Positions 43,081 to 54,666 of a stretch of 64,000 nucleotides of DNA are shown piece by piece. The stretch comes from Anastrepha obliqua (lineage: Eukaryota; Arthropoda; Insecta; Diptera; Tephritidae): the NCBI RefSeq assembly GCF_027943255.1, contig NC_072897.1, forward strand, positions 39,344,044 to 39,408,043, in the 5' to 3' direction. The position numbers and the translations under genes were made by a program. How positions within the stretch are numbered: the first letter of the stretch is position 1; each line of letters starts with the position of its first letter. Below the pieces are notes generated by a model. It was not told where the DNA came from. It ran no database searches and worked only from the letters and a program-made list of their open reading frames with translations.

Positions 43081-43213
43081 CAGAGAACGTTAAATATAGA
43101 GAAGTCTCACGAGCTACGAATGGTGTGAATTGTCAAAAATTAAGTCTAACCGCGGCCGGGGTTTAACAGAGCTGATTGCAGTGAATCCTCTCTTCCTATA
43201 TTGGCTCTGCACA

Positions 43214-43229
43214 CAGAGAACGTTCTCTG
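43214..43229. repeat. 16-bp palindrome made of two terminus octamers
   Basis: CAGAGAACGTTCTCTG equals the first 8 bases of the family's left terminus joined to the last 8 of the right terminus. It is repeated in units C2 (47281-47296) and C3 (54454-54469), but E0 lacks it at the corresponding position (TGGCTCTGCTCAGTTTTTGG near 41100). Confidence 0.88.
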
Positions 43230-46200
43230 CTTTTGCTTCTGTAGAAAATCAAATTGACGATTAGCCGACGGCATTTTGCAAAGAATTTGCTTATTCATTT
43301 CTACATATGTTCCCTTGATGAATGAAAATTTATTCAACTAAATGATTATTGATGAATAATTTGAATATTTATTATACGCGCCAACATTTCAAATCAAAGT
43401 AACTTTAATATTTTGATTTAATTTAAAAAAATGCACTATAAAACGACCTCTCACATCTTGATATGTGCATTTTAGTAAATTGAAAACTATACAAATTTGA
43501 TGAAAATTTTTACATACAAGTGCTTTGGTATTTTGACATATGTATGTAAATATATGTATATCAATATATACATACATATGTATATGTATTATGTTAGCTA
43601 TGTTTGTGCAAAAGTTCAATTGGATCTTCAATTCTTATAGTGTTACATATGTACATATGTATATATCATATTTACATTTGAATATGCATTCATTTGTTCC
43701 TTTGCAAACGAAATTTTTTTCAATTTAGATTTATTACATGGAATAATATATGTATGCATTTTATAGATAGTATAAAATTTTGAAATTTAAAATAAATAAA
43801 AGAAAACTTCAAAGAAACGTATGTATTTGCATATACATATATATTTGTTATTTTTGGACAAAAAGAAATTGGGCATTGTTATACATACATTTGTTTGAAA
43901 TAAAATTGACCGACAGCATTTTGCAAGGCATTTGAGGCATTACGTTTTTATTTCTGTTCTGTAATTTTTCATCCACATCCTATTGCAGGAGGTATACAAG
44001 CATGGTTTGTATACAAGTTTTGATATTCAAAATAAATAAAAGAATAATTTTAACAAACCCAAGATATCCTCCATATTTACATATTTTATAGGATAAAAAA
44101 GCATATTCGTATGTTACCGTAAGTATGTATATTTGGATTAGTAACAAAATCTGTTTAAACTGTTTCTTACTACAAACATATGTATGTACATGTATGCATA
44201 TACATGTAAGAAACAATTAAGCAAAAGTTCAATGTACTAAAGCAACCATGACCTACCTCACGTATTGGCATATTGATGCCCTATTGTATGTATGTCCGTA
44301 CATACATATACATACATTCTCGACTCCCAGCAAAACTATGCTTATTAGTATATACATACATATGTATGTACATACAACAGCACACACAAAGCACTGGCTT
44401 TATGCCTCTGCACGCGTATGTTTCCAAAGCTAAAATTATAAGCCGAGCGACTGCAAGAACAAAATACATTCATAGGCGCAGTCGCAGCGGTCAGATTTTT
44501 TTAGTCGCAACGACGCTGAAAAATCCAAAATATTCTATAACACTAAGTTCGAGCTCATATGCCCATATGCCAATTTTCTCGCCAATTCGAAAATAGTCAA
44601 TATTGTAATATTTCGCGTTGAATTATTTGCCAATATTTGGTAAATCTTGAATTTTTGTGAAGTCGAGTGGCCGCGGCTCCGTACATATGTATGCATCAAT
44701 ATATGCATGTAAATATGTGTTCTAAATTCTCGACAGCAATAGCAAATCGAAATATTCTGTCGCAAGTGCTCGCAGCCTCATATGTATGTATGGCTATGAG
44801 AGTTTGTATGCATGTATTTATGTACTATATATGAGTGTTTTGCTTTAGCACGTCCATAGGAACAATTTTTCATATGCAGATATTTATTTTATTGAGCTGA
44901 ACGAATATGTGTATTGATATTCTAATGAAATCCTGTCGAATTGTATTATTGGTATATGTTTCTTTAAGATCCTCTTACCAAATAAATATTATTACCTTAA
45001 GAAAATGAAATACTAGTTTTTTTAATTTTAATTTTTTATTTTTATTCACAGAAATTTATGTATATGTATATATATTACAATGGTCTAAATTATAGGTAAT
45101 TACATTTCCTGAAATGAAAAAAAAAAATATACAATTTTGAAAGCACGAATTACGAAATTGTTCTCATACTATAACAATTTCTCACACGACTTCGATATTG
45201 ACATCGATTAAGTCATTGCGATTTACCTGATTTTTAAAACACTACTCTCAATCCATCATGATTAAGAAAAAATTGTAGTGCTTTAAAAATCTAGGCTCGG
45301 GTGCTAGCTGAAAGAGAAGAAAAAATAAAAAAGAAACCTGTAAAATAGACTGAAAAATAGAAAAAACCTGAAACGGGAAAATACCTGTAAAATATATAAA
45401 TAAAAAAAACCTGAAATATAGAAAAGTGGAAAACCCTGAAATAAAAGAATAGGTATCATCATATGCAAAAGATAGCTAATAGATTATTAATTACCTGTGT
45501 GAACGGCGAATCTCTTTTCGTGGGGCCCTGGCTTACAACCTACTTATAACCTACAGCTTTTTTAATTTATTTTGTAGTTTTCTTTCTTTGACTTTATTAA
45601 CCTCATTATTATCATATTAAGAAAATTTATTTTATAATATATATTAATATAAACGTATAATAATTCAAAGAAGGTTATATGCATGTTTTTATGATGGAAC
45701 TCCCTTCCCACAGCCCCCAGGCCGCGCCACCACTCTCATTCATCACTAATAATCGAATATTGCTGAATGTACTTTAAATCTCTTCCTATTAGTCCCTACT
45801 CCTACTACTACTATTTTTACCTTACTTTCCTTTTAATACTTTATCTTTACTACTATCTGTAATTTTAATTTTAATTTTGATTTTACTGTTTATCTTTTTA
45901 TGTAAACTATTCTTAAGGTCAATCATTGTAAAAATAACCTATGGTTGTATGTTTTGACTTAGTAATAATAAATAAATAATATTTGCTTAAATTTAATCTA
46001 AAAACTCTTAGTTTTCCCTATTTCCCACTATTTATAGCACACTCTAGACTTCACAATCCGCATAAGCTGTTCAAATGCAAAGTTCAAAAACGGTTTGAGA
46101 TAGAAAATTAATAAAAATAATTTTGCTTGATATTTTTCTGATTGGTTGTTTTGATTTTATTCAACAAGGCATAGTAACGGATGCCGGGAATTGTAATATT

Positions 46201-46410
46201 ATGGTTATTAAAAAAAAATTATTTTCTATGAAATATATGCACATACACATTCAAAAATAATTTAAATTTCTTAACTTCCTCCACTTTCCTGCCTCAAAAC
46301 TCTAATGCTACCAGTTAGCAAACCTCACCCTCAATAAAACCTATCCACCCTAATATTATATCAAATGTATGCAATAAAACCTATCCACCCTAATATTATA
46401 TCAAATGCAT

Positions 46411-46498
46411 GCAATACATATGTAGGTATGTGTGTTTGATATTCTTGTAGGTTCGCTTTAGCGAAATATAAAAACACACATACCTACTTATGTATTGC
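46411..46498. repeat. 27-bp-arm hairpin at the 3' end of THAP ORF 1
   Basis: GCAATACATATGTAGGTATG (46411 on) pairs with CATACCTACTTATGTATTGC (46479-46498). Arms are about 27 bp with one mismatch and have a nested TTCGC-TTTA-GCGAA stem in the loop. It abuts the stop codon side of the minus-strand THAP ORF and could act in 3' end formation. Confidence 0.8.
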
Positions 46499-46805
46499 GT
46501 AAAAACTTACCTAAACGAAGGGTGGGGATGGCACCCTTTTTCAAACATTGTCCCCCCACAACACATGCCACAAAGTGTTTTACACACACAAATGAGTTGT
46601 GGGGTGGAAGATGTTCCGTCCTGGCAATATGCAAATTCTGCCTCCATTTGTGTGCTAATATGGGGTCCTGTGGGAAAGAAAATAATTTCACTTCCCTGTT
46701 TTTTAAATAACACCCGCGCACACGACACGTTCTGCTCATTTTTAAATCGAAAAAGTTTAAAAAAATTCGGAAAATCGAAAGCGTTTGAAAATTGCGCGAC
46801 GTCAA
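46488..46805 (-). CDS. THAP-domain protein fragment 1 (in unit C1)
   Basis: The 105-codon frame contains, from residue about 25, CRVRGCYLKNREVKLFSFP, then WRQNLHIART, and FVCVKHFVACVV. These give the C-x4-C...C-x2-H zinc ligands, the spacing with the invariant Trp, and a terminal IPTLRL block. This is a complete THAP DNA-binding domain (about 80 residues). ATGs at 46805 (MTSRNFQTL) and 46742 (MSRTCRV) are both possible; the second starts right at the domain, as THAP proteins usually do. No catalytic or coiled-coil region follows before the stop at 46488, where a hairpin begins. It may be the first exon of a transposase (P and kolobok transposases begin with THAP) or a captured host exon. Confidence 0.75.
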   Translation of the reverse strand: MTSRNFQTLSIFRIFLNFFDLKMSRTCRVRGCYLKNREVKLFSFPQDPILAHKWRQNLHIARTEHLPPHNSFVCVKHFVACVVGGQCLKKGAIPTLRLGKFLRNT

Positions 46806-47123
46806 TCAAAAGTTTTTCTCAAACTAAAGTTCATTAGACTCTTTTGGTTTGACATGGAAATTTTGGCGCAAATTACGCAAAATCAATTCAAATTCAAAAA
46901 TGAATTTTCATGCAAATAAAGAGACAAAAAGCACCTGTAACCTAACTTTGGCACAAAACGGAAAGTTTCCAACAAAAAAGCTCTTAATTCTCAAAAGCTG
47001 TTAAATTTCTGCAGTTGAGCATATTTCTGTTAACGTTCTCTGAAAAATGTCGCTGTTGTGTACCACGCGCGCAAAACGAGTACCCCTGAAAAGTGCTGCC
47101 ATTTCAGTCATTGAGACTTCTCT

Positions 47124-50100
47124 CAGAGAACGTTAAATATAGAGAAGCAGAGAACGTTAAATATAGAGAAGTCTCACGAGCTACGAATGGTGTGAATTGT
47201 CAAAAATGAAGTCTAACCGCGGCCGGGGTTTAACAGAGCTGATTGCAGTGAATTCTCTCTTCCTATATTGGCTCTGCACACAGAGAACGTTCTCTGCTTT
47301 TGCTTCTGTAGAAAATCAAATTGACGATTAGCCGACGGCATTTTGCAAAGAATTTGCTTGTTCATTTCTACATATGTTCCCTTGATGAATGAAAATTTAT
47401 TCAACTAAATGATTTGATGAATAATTTGAATATTTATTATATGCGCCAACATTTCAAATCAAAGTAACTTTAATATTTTGATTTAATTTAAAAAAATGCA
47501 CTATAAAACGACCTCTCACATCTTGGTATGTGCATTTTAGTAAATTGAAAACTATACAAATTTGATGAAAAATTTTACATACAAGTGCTTTGGTATTTTG
47601 ACATATGTATGTAAATATATGTATATCAATATATACATACATATGTATATGTATTATGTTAGCTATGCTTGTGCAAAAGTTCAATTGGATCTTGAATTCT
47701 TATAGTGTTACATATGTATCATATTTACATTTGAATATGCATGCATTTGTTCCTTTGCAAACGAAATTTTTTTCAATTTAGATTTATTACTTGGAATAAT
47801 ATATGTATGCATTTTATAGATAGTATAAAACTTTGAAATTTAAAATAAATAAAAGAAAACTTCAAAGAAACGTATGTATTTGCATATACATATATATTTG
47901 TTATTTTTGGACAAAAAGAAATTGGGCATTGTTATACATACATTTGTTTGAAATAAAATTGACCGACAGCATTTTGCAAGGCATTTGAGGCATTACGTTT
48001 TTATTTCCGTTCTGTAATTTTTCATCCACATCCTATTGCAGGAGGTATACAAGCATGGTTTGTATACAAGTTTTGATATTCAAAATAAATAAAAGAATAA
48101 TTTTAACAAACCCAAGATATCCTCCATATTTACATATTTTATAGGATAAAAAAGCATATTCGTATGTTACCGTACGTATGTATATTTGGATTAGTAACAA
48201 AATCTGTTTAAACTGTTTCTTACTACAAACATATGTATGTACATGTATGCATACACATGTAAGAAACAATTAAGCAAAAGTTCAATGTACTAAAGCAACC
48301 ATGACCTACCTCACGTATTGGCATATTGATGCCCTATTGTATGTATGTCCGTACATACATATACATATATTCTCGACTCCCAGCAAAACTATGCTTATTA
48401 GTATATACATACATATGTATGTACATACAACAGCACACACAAAGCACTGGCTTTATGCCTCTGCACGCGTATGTTTCCAAAGCTAAAATTATAAGCCGAG
48501 CGACTGCAAGAACAAAATACATTCATAGGCGCAGTCGCAGCGGTCAGATTTTTTTAGTCGCAACGACGCTGAAAAATCCAAAATATTCTATAACACTAAG
48601 TTCGAGCTCATATGCTCATATGCCCATATGCCAATTTTCTCGCCAATTCGAAAATAGTCAATATTGTAATATTTCGCATTGAATTATTTGCCAATATTTG
48701 GTAAATCTTCAATTTTTGTGAAGTCGAGTGGCCGCGGCTCCGTACATATGTATGCATCAATATATGTATGTAAATATGTGTTCTAAATTCTCGACAGCAA
48801 TAGCAAATCGAAATATTATGTCTATGGCAGTTTGTATGCATGTATTTATGTACTATATATGTGTGTTTGCTTTTGCACGTCCATAGGAACGATTTTTCAT
48901 ACGCAGATATTTATTTTATTGAGCTGAACGAATATATTGATATTGTAATGAAATCCTGTCGAATTATATTATTGGTATACGTTTCTTTAAGTTCCTCTTA
49001 CCAAATAAATATTATTATCCTTAAGAAAATGAAATACTAGTTTTTTTAATTTTAATTTTTTATTTTTATTCACAGAAATTTAAGTAATCTTATATGTATA
49101 TGTATATGTATATATGTATATTACAATGCTATAAATAATAGGTATTTACATTTCCTGAAATGAAAAAAAAAAAATATATAAAATTGTTAAAGCACGAATT
49201 ACGAAATTGTTCTCATACTACAACAATTTCTCACCCGACTTCGATATTGACATCGATTAAGTCATTGCGATTTACCTGATTTTTAAAACACTACTCTCAA
49301 TCCATCATGATTAAGAAAAAATTGTAGTGCTTTAAAAATCTAGGCTCGGATGCTAGCTGAAAGAGAAGAAAAAATAAAAAAGAAACCTGTAAAATAGACT
49401 AAAAAATAGAAAAAACCTGAAACGGAAAATACCTGTAAAATATATAAATAAAAAAACCTGAAATATAGAAAAGTGGAAAAACCCTGAAATAAAAGAATAG
49501 GTATCACTGCTTGAAGTTTCTTCCGCAAGAACTGCACGAGTACACAAATATTTATATTTTTGCAGTAGCTTCTCATTTTCTGCTTCTAACTCTTGAATTC
49601 TTTTTTTTAATTTTATTTCATTGCTCCGATAATAACGAGCAGCCTGAGCAAATCGTTCGCCACTGCTTGTGATTTCTAAGTCCTCACAGATGTTTTTGTT
49701 TTTGGGTACCTGCCTTGTTTCCTCTAGCATGGAATATTTTGCGAATTCTTCTAACGTGAGATCATTTGCTACACCTACACCTACTGTACGATTTACGTAC
49801 ACTTTAGTAACGGGCGGGCAAACCCAATCAGAGCCAGTACTAGGTGAGCGACTTCTAGTAACTGGCTCTAATCTTAAAGATGGAACAGCCCCATCTAAAA
49901 CTTTATAACGAGTTACTTGCTCTGGACTAAAGTGGCGCTTACAAACATATAGCCTGTCAGAATCTGCTGGTTGCACGTTGCAAGCCAGGGCCCAACTATT
50001 TCGAGCCTCTCCGCGTCGAGGAAATTCGTACAACGTATGACCCTTTTCCACCACGCATCCTACCACGCAACAGCTCCGTTGCTTCTTTGGAATTGTACAG

Positions 50101-51156
50101 CTCTGCATGTAGGGTCATCGTCGTGCCCTATTACAAAAATGTATTTTATAATATAATATAAACGTATAATAATTCAATGAAGGTTATAGGCATGTTTTTA
50201 TTATGGAAATCCCTTCCCACAGCCCCCAGGCCGCGCCACCATTCTCATTCATCACTAATAATCGAATATTGCTGAATGTACTTTAAATCTCTTCATATTA
50301 GTCCCTACTCCTACTACTACTATTTTTACCTTACTTTCTTTTAATACTTTATCTTTACTACTATCTGTAATTTTAATTTAAATTTTGATTTTACTGTTAA
50401 TCCTTTTATGTAAACTATTCTTAAGGTCAATCATTGTAAAAATAACCTACGGTTGTATGTTTTGACTTTAATAATAATAAATAATAATAAATAAATAATA
50501 TTTGCTTAAATTTAATCTAAAAACTCTTAGTTTTCCCTATTTCCCACTATTTATAGCACACTCTAGACTTCATAATCCGCATAAGCTGTTCAAATGCAAA
50601 GTTCAAAAACGGTTTGAGATAGAAAATTAATAAAAATAATTTTGCTTGATATTTTTCTGATTGGTTGTTTTGATTTTATTCAACAAGGCATAGCAACGGG
50701 TATTGTAATATTATGGTTATTAATAAAAAATTATTTTCTATGAAATATATGCACATACACATTCAAAAATAATTTAAATTTCTTAACTTCCTCCACTTTC
50801 CTGCCTCAAAACTCTAATGCTACCAGTTAGCAAACCTCACCCTCAATAAAACCTATCCACCCTAATATTATATCAAATGTATGCAATAAAACCTATCCAC
50901 CCTAATATTATATCAAATGAATTTTCATGCAAATAAAGAGACGAAAAGCACCTGTAACCTAACTTTGGCACAAAACGGAAAGTTTTCAAAAAAAAGCTCT
51001 TAATTCTCAAAAGCTGTTAAATTTCTGCAGTTGAGCATATTTCTGTTAACGTTCTCTGAAAAATGTCGCTGTTGTGTACCACGCGCGCAAAACGAGTACC
51101 CCTGAAAAGTGCTGCCATTTCAGTCATTGAGACTTCTCTATATTTAACGTTCTCTG
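47124..51156 (+). mobile_element. Unit C2, with doubled left terminus and THAP ORF 2
   Basis: It starts with two tandem copies of the 24-bp terminus (47124 and 47148) and ends with a complete right terminus: GAGACTTCTCTATATTTAACG then TTCTCTG at 51156. Versus C1 it has lost the 490-bp THAP ORF 1 segment (the junction is at TATCAAATGAATTTTCATG near 50910). It carries 635 bp with THAP ORF 2 (about 49504-50138) instead of C1's sequence. The rest follows C1 closely. Confidence 0.86.
49353..50108 (-). CDS. THAP-domain/coiled-coil protein (in unit C2)
   Basis: ATG 50108 opens MQSCTIPKKQRSCCVVGCVVE. The THAP domain (residues about 12-80) has CCVVGC, the conserved Trp in RNSWALACN, LYVCKRHF and a closing VPSLRL. 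Residues about 85-150 are Ser/Pro-rich and polar. About 165-200 form a leucine-zipper-like coiled coil (EIKLKKRIQELEAENEKLL). After ETSSSDT (about residue 205, position 49504) the sequence turns into Phe-rich low complexity encoded by ordinary element DNA shared with C1, so the true coding segment likely ends there, perhaps at a lost exon boundary. THAP plus coiled coil is the N-terminal architecture of P-type transposases and of many host THAP proteins. Which one it is cannot be decided here. Confidence 0.75.
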   Translation of the reverse strand: MQSCTIPKKQRSCCVVGCVVEKGHTLYEFPRRGEARNSWALACNVQPADSDRLYVCKRHFSPEQVTRYKVLDGAVPSLRLEPVTRSRSPSTGSDWVCPPVTKVYVNRTVGVGVANDLTLEEFAKYSMLEETRQVPKNKNICEDLEITSSGERFAQAARYYRSNEIKLKKRIQELEAENEKLLQKYKYLCTRAVLAEETSSSDTYSFISGFFHFSIFQVFLFIYFTGIFRFRFFLFFSLFYRFLFYFFFSFS

Positions 51157-54100
51157 AGAGAAGTCTCAATGACTGAAATGGCAGCACTTTTCAGGGGTAC
51201 TCGTTTTGCGCGCGTGGTACACAACAGCGACATTTTTCAGAGAACGTTAACAGAAATATGCTCAACTGCAGAAATTTAACAGCTTTTGAGAATTAAGAGC
51301 TTTTTTTTTGGAAACTTTCCGTTTTGTGCCAAAGTTAGGTTACAGGTGCTTTTTGTCTCTTTATTTGCATGAAAATTCATTTGATATAATATTAGGGTGG
51401 ATAGGTTTTATTGAGGGTGAGGTTTGCTAACTGGTAGCGTTAGAGTTTTGAGGCAGGAAAGTGGAGGAAGTTAAGAAATTTAAATTATTTTTGAATGTGT
51501 ATGTGCATATATTTCATAGAAAATAATTTTTTATTAATAACCATAATATTACAATACCCGTTGCTATGCCTTGTTGAATAAAATCAAAACAACCAATCAG
51601 AAAAATATCAAGCAAAATTGTTTTTATTAATTTTTTATCTCAAACCGTTTTTGAACTTTGCATTTGAACAGCTTATGCGGATTATGAAGTCTAGAGTGTG
51701 CTATAAATAGTGGGAAATAGGGAAAACTAAGAGTTTTTAGATTAAATTTAAGCAAATATTATTTATTTATTATTATTTATTATTATTAAAGTCAAAACAT
51801 ACCACCGTAGGTTATTTTTACAATGATTGACCTTAAGAATAGTTTACATAAAAAGATTAACAGTAAAATCAAAATTAAAATTAAAATTACAGATAGTAGT
51901 AAAGATAAAGTATTAAAAGGAAAGTAAGGTAAAAATAGTAGTAGTAGCTCTTGCGAAATGAGGTCAATAAAGTCAAAGAAAGAAAACTACAAAATAAATT
52001 AAAAAGGCTGTAGGTTGTAAGTAGGTTGTAAGCCAGGGCCCCACGAAAAGAGATTCGCCGTTCACCCAGGTAATAAATAATCTATTAGCTATCTTTTGCA
52101 TATGATGATACCTATTATTTTATTTCAGGGTTTTCCTCTTTTCTATATTTCAGGTTTTTTTTATTTATATATTTTACAAGTATTTTCCGTTTCAGGTTTT
52201 TTCTATTTTTTATTATATTTTACAGGTTTCTTTTTTATTTTTTCTTCTCTTTCAGCTAGCACCCGAGCCTAGATTTTTAAGCACTACAATTTTTTCTTAA
52301 TCATGATGGATTGAGAGTAGTGTTTTAAAAATCAGGTAAATCGCAATGACTTAATCGATGTCAATATCGAAGTCGTGTAAGAAATTGTTATAGTATGAGA
52401 ACAATTTCGTAATTCGTGCTTTCACAATTTTATATTTTTTTTTTTCATTTCAGGAAATGTAAATACCTATTATTTATAGCATTGTAATATATATACATAT
52501 ACATATAAGAATACTTAAATTACTTGTGAATAAAAATAATTATTTATATTTTTTTTTCATTTCAGGAAATGTAATTACCTATTATTTATAGCATTGTAAT
52601 ATATATAATATACATATACATAAATTTCTGTGAATAAAAATAAAAAATTAAAATTAAAAAAACTAGTATTTCATTTTCTTAAGGATAATAATATTTATTT
52701 GGTAAGAGGAACTTAAAGAAACATATACCAATAATATAATTCGACAGGATTTCATTACAATATCAATATATTCGTTCAGCTCAATAAAATAAATATCTGC
52801 ATATGAAAAATCGTTCCTATGGACGTGCAAAAGCAAACACACATATATAGTACATAAATACATGCATACAAACTGCCATAGACATACTTGCATATGAGGC
52901 TGCGAGCACATTCGACAGAATATTTCGATTTGCTATTGCTGTCGAGAATTTAGAACACATATTTACATACATATATTGATGCATACATATGTACGGAGCC
53001 GCGGCCACTCGACTTCACAAAAATTGAAGATTTACCAAATATTGGCAAATAATTCAACGCGAAATATTACAATATTGACTATTTTCGAATTGGCGAGAAA
53101 ATTGGCATATGGGCATATGAGCATATGAGCTCGAACTTAGTGTTATAGAATATTTTGGATTTTTCAGCGTCGTTGCGACTAAAAAAATCTGACCGCTGCG
53201 ACTGCGCCTATGAATGTATTTTGTTCTTGCAGTCGCTCGGCTTATAATTTTAGCTTTGGAAACATACGCGTGCAGAGGCATAAAGCCAGTGCTTTGTGTG
53301 TGCTGTTGTATGTACATACATATGTATGTATATACTAATAAGCATAGTTTTGCTGGGAGTCGAGAATGTATGTATATGTATGTACGGACATACATACAAT
53401 AGGGCATCAATATGCCAATACGTGAGGTAGGTCATGGTTGCTTTAGTACATTGAACTTTTGCTTAATTGTTTCTTACATGTATATGCATACATGTACATA
53501 CATATGTTTGTAGTAAGAAACAGTTTAAACAGATTTTGTTACTAATCCAAATATACATACTTACGGTAACATACGAATATGCTTTTTTATCCTATAAAAT
53601 ATGTAAATATGGAGGATATCTTGGGTTTGTTAAAATTATTCTTTTATTTATTTTGAATATCAAAACTTGTATACAAACCATGCTTGTATACCTCCTGCAA
53701 TAGGATGTGGATGAAAAATTACAGAACAGAAATAAAAACGTAATGCCTCAAATGCCTTGCAAAATGCTGTCGGTCAATTTTATTTCAAACAAATGTATGT
53801 ATAACAATGCCCAATTTCTTTTTGTCCAAAAATAACAAATATATATGTATATGCAAATACATACGTTTCTTTGAAGTTTTCTTTTATTTATTTTAAATTT
53901 CAAAATTTTATACTATCTATAAAATGCATACATATATTATTCCATGTAATAAATCTAAATTGAAAAAAATTTCGTTTGCAAAGGAACAAATGAATGCATA
54001 TTCAAATGTAAATATGATATATACATATGTACATATGTAACACTATAAGAATTGAAGATCCAATTGAACTTTTGCACAAACATAGCTAACATAATACATA

Positions 54101-54659
54101 TACATATGTATGTATATATTGATATACATATATTTACATACATATGTCAAAATACCAAAGCACTTGTATGTAAAAATTTTCATCAAATTTGTATAGTTTT
54201 CAATTTACTAAAATGCACATACCAAGATGTGAGAGGTCGTTTTATAGTGCATTTTTTTAAATTAAATCAAAATATTAAAGTTACTTTGATTTGAAATGTT
54301 GGCGCATATAATAAATATTCAAATTATTCATCAATAATCATTTAGTTGAATAAATTTTCATTCATCAAGGGAACATATGTAGAAATGAACAAGCAAATTC
54401 TTTGCAAAATGCCGTCGGCTAATCGTCAATTTGATTTTCTACAGAAGCAAAAGCAGAGAACGTTCTCTGTGTGCAGAGCCAATATAGAAAGAGAGAATTC
54501 ACTGCAATCAGCTCTGTTAAACCCCGGCCGCGGTTAGAGTTCAGCTCTGTTAAACACCGGCCGCGGTTAGACTTCATTTTTGACAATTCACACCATTCGT
54601 AGCTCGTGAGACTTCTCTATATTTAACGTTCTCTGCTTCTCTATATTTAACGTTCTCTG
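51157..54659 (-). mobile_element. Unit C3, inverted, lacking both THAP ORFs
   Basis: This is the reverse complement of C2/C1: the junction reads CGTTCTCTG|AGAGAAGTCTCAATGACTG, so C3's right terminus has lost its first bases. Its other end (54612-54659) has the doubled 24-bp terminus, exactly as at the start of C2, pointing to copying from C2. It lacks both THAP segments, has a further deletion near 51945 (GTAGTAGTAGCTCTTGCG), and carries a duplicated 60-bp block (AGCTCTGTTAAAC.CCGGCCGCGGTTAGA) at 54508-54570. Near 52440-52620 a TTTTTTTTCATTTCAGGAAATG segment is locally duplicated. Confidence 0.86.
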
Positions 54660-54666
54660 AGTCGAG

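Larger units (their letters stand above)
43081..47123 (+). mobile_element. Unit C1, with THAP ORF 1
   Basis: It runs from a single CAGAGAACGTTAAATATAG terminus to CAGTCATTGAGACTTCTCT, where the right terminus is cut short at the junction with C2. It is very similar to C2 at a constant offset of about 4.05 kb. Compared with C2 it keeps a roughly 490-bp segment with a THAP ORF (46408-46898) but lacks the 635-bp segment that holds C2's THAP ORF, having about 180 bp of other sequence at that point (45460-45640). TATG/TACA repeats near 43540-43590, 43650-43665, 44160-44210 and 44345-44375 are shared by all units. Confidence 0.85.
43081..54659. mobile_element. 11.6-kb composite of three nested units, AGTCGAG duplication
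   Basis: It begins and ends with the same terminal sequence (CAGAGAACGTT... at 43081; ...AACGTTCTCTG at 54659). It is flanked by AGTCGAG on both sides (43074-43080 and 54660-54666). Joining the flanks restores TTTTTGTCAAGTCGAG|TGCCCGCGGC, which matches the uninterrupted sequence at 58635-58660. The complex contains unit C1 (43081-47123), C2 (47124-51156, same direction) and C3 (51157-54659, inverted). C2 and C3 make a tail-to-tail palindrome with arms of about 3.5 kb. Confidence 0.9.

Noticed and set aside
43081..43108. Direct assignment of the CAGAGAAC termini to the hAT superfamily
   Set aside because: The first 8 bases match hobo/Hermes-type ends, but the flanking repeats are 7 bp, no hAT transposase signature is seen, and THAP ORFs are present. 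Left unassigned.
43540..43600. Clusters of TACATATGTATGTA as possible CRISPR-like or operator arrays
   Set aside because: These are simple sequence repeats common in fly DNA, without spacers of fixed length.
53214..53402. Short ORFs repeated identically at about 44281, 48334 and 53214 (and similar sets)
   Set aside because: They recur because the three units C1-C3 are copies. They are rich in Tyr/His/Ile from TACATATG simple repeats and occur on both strands, so they are not genes.
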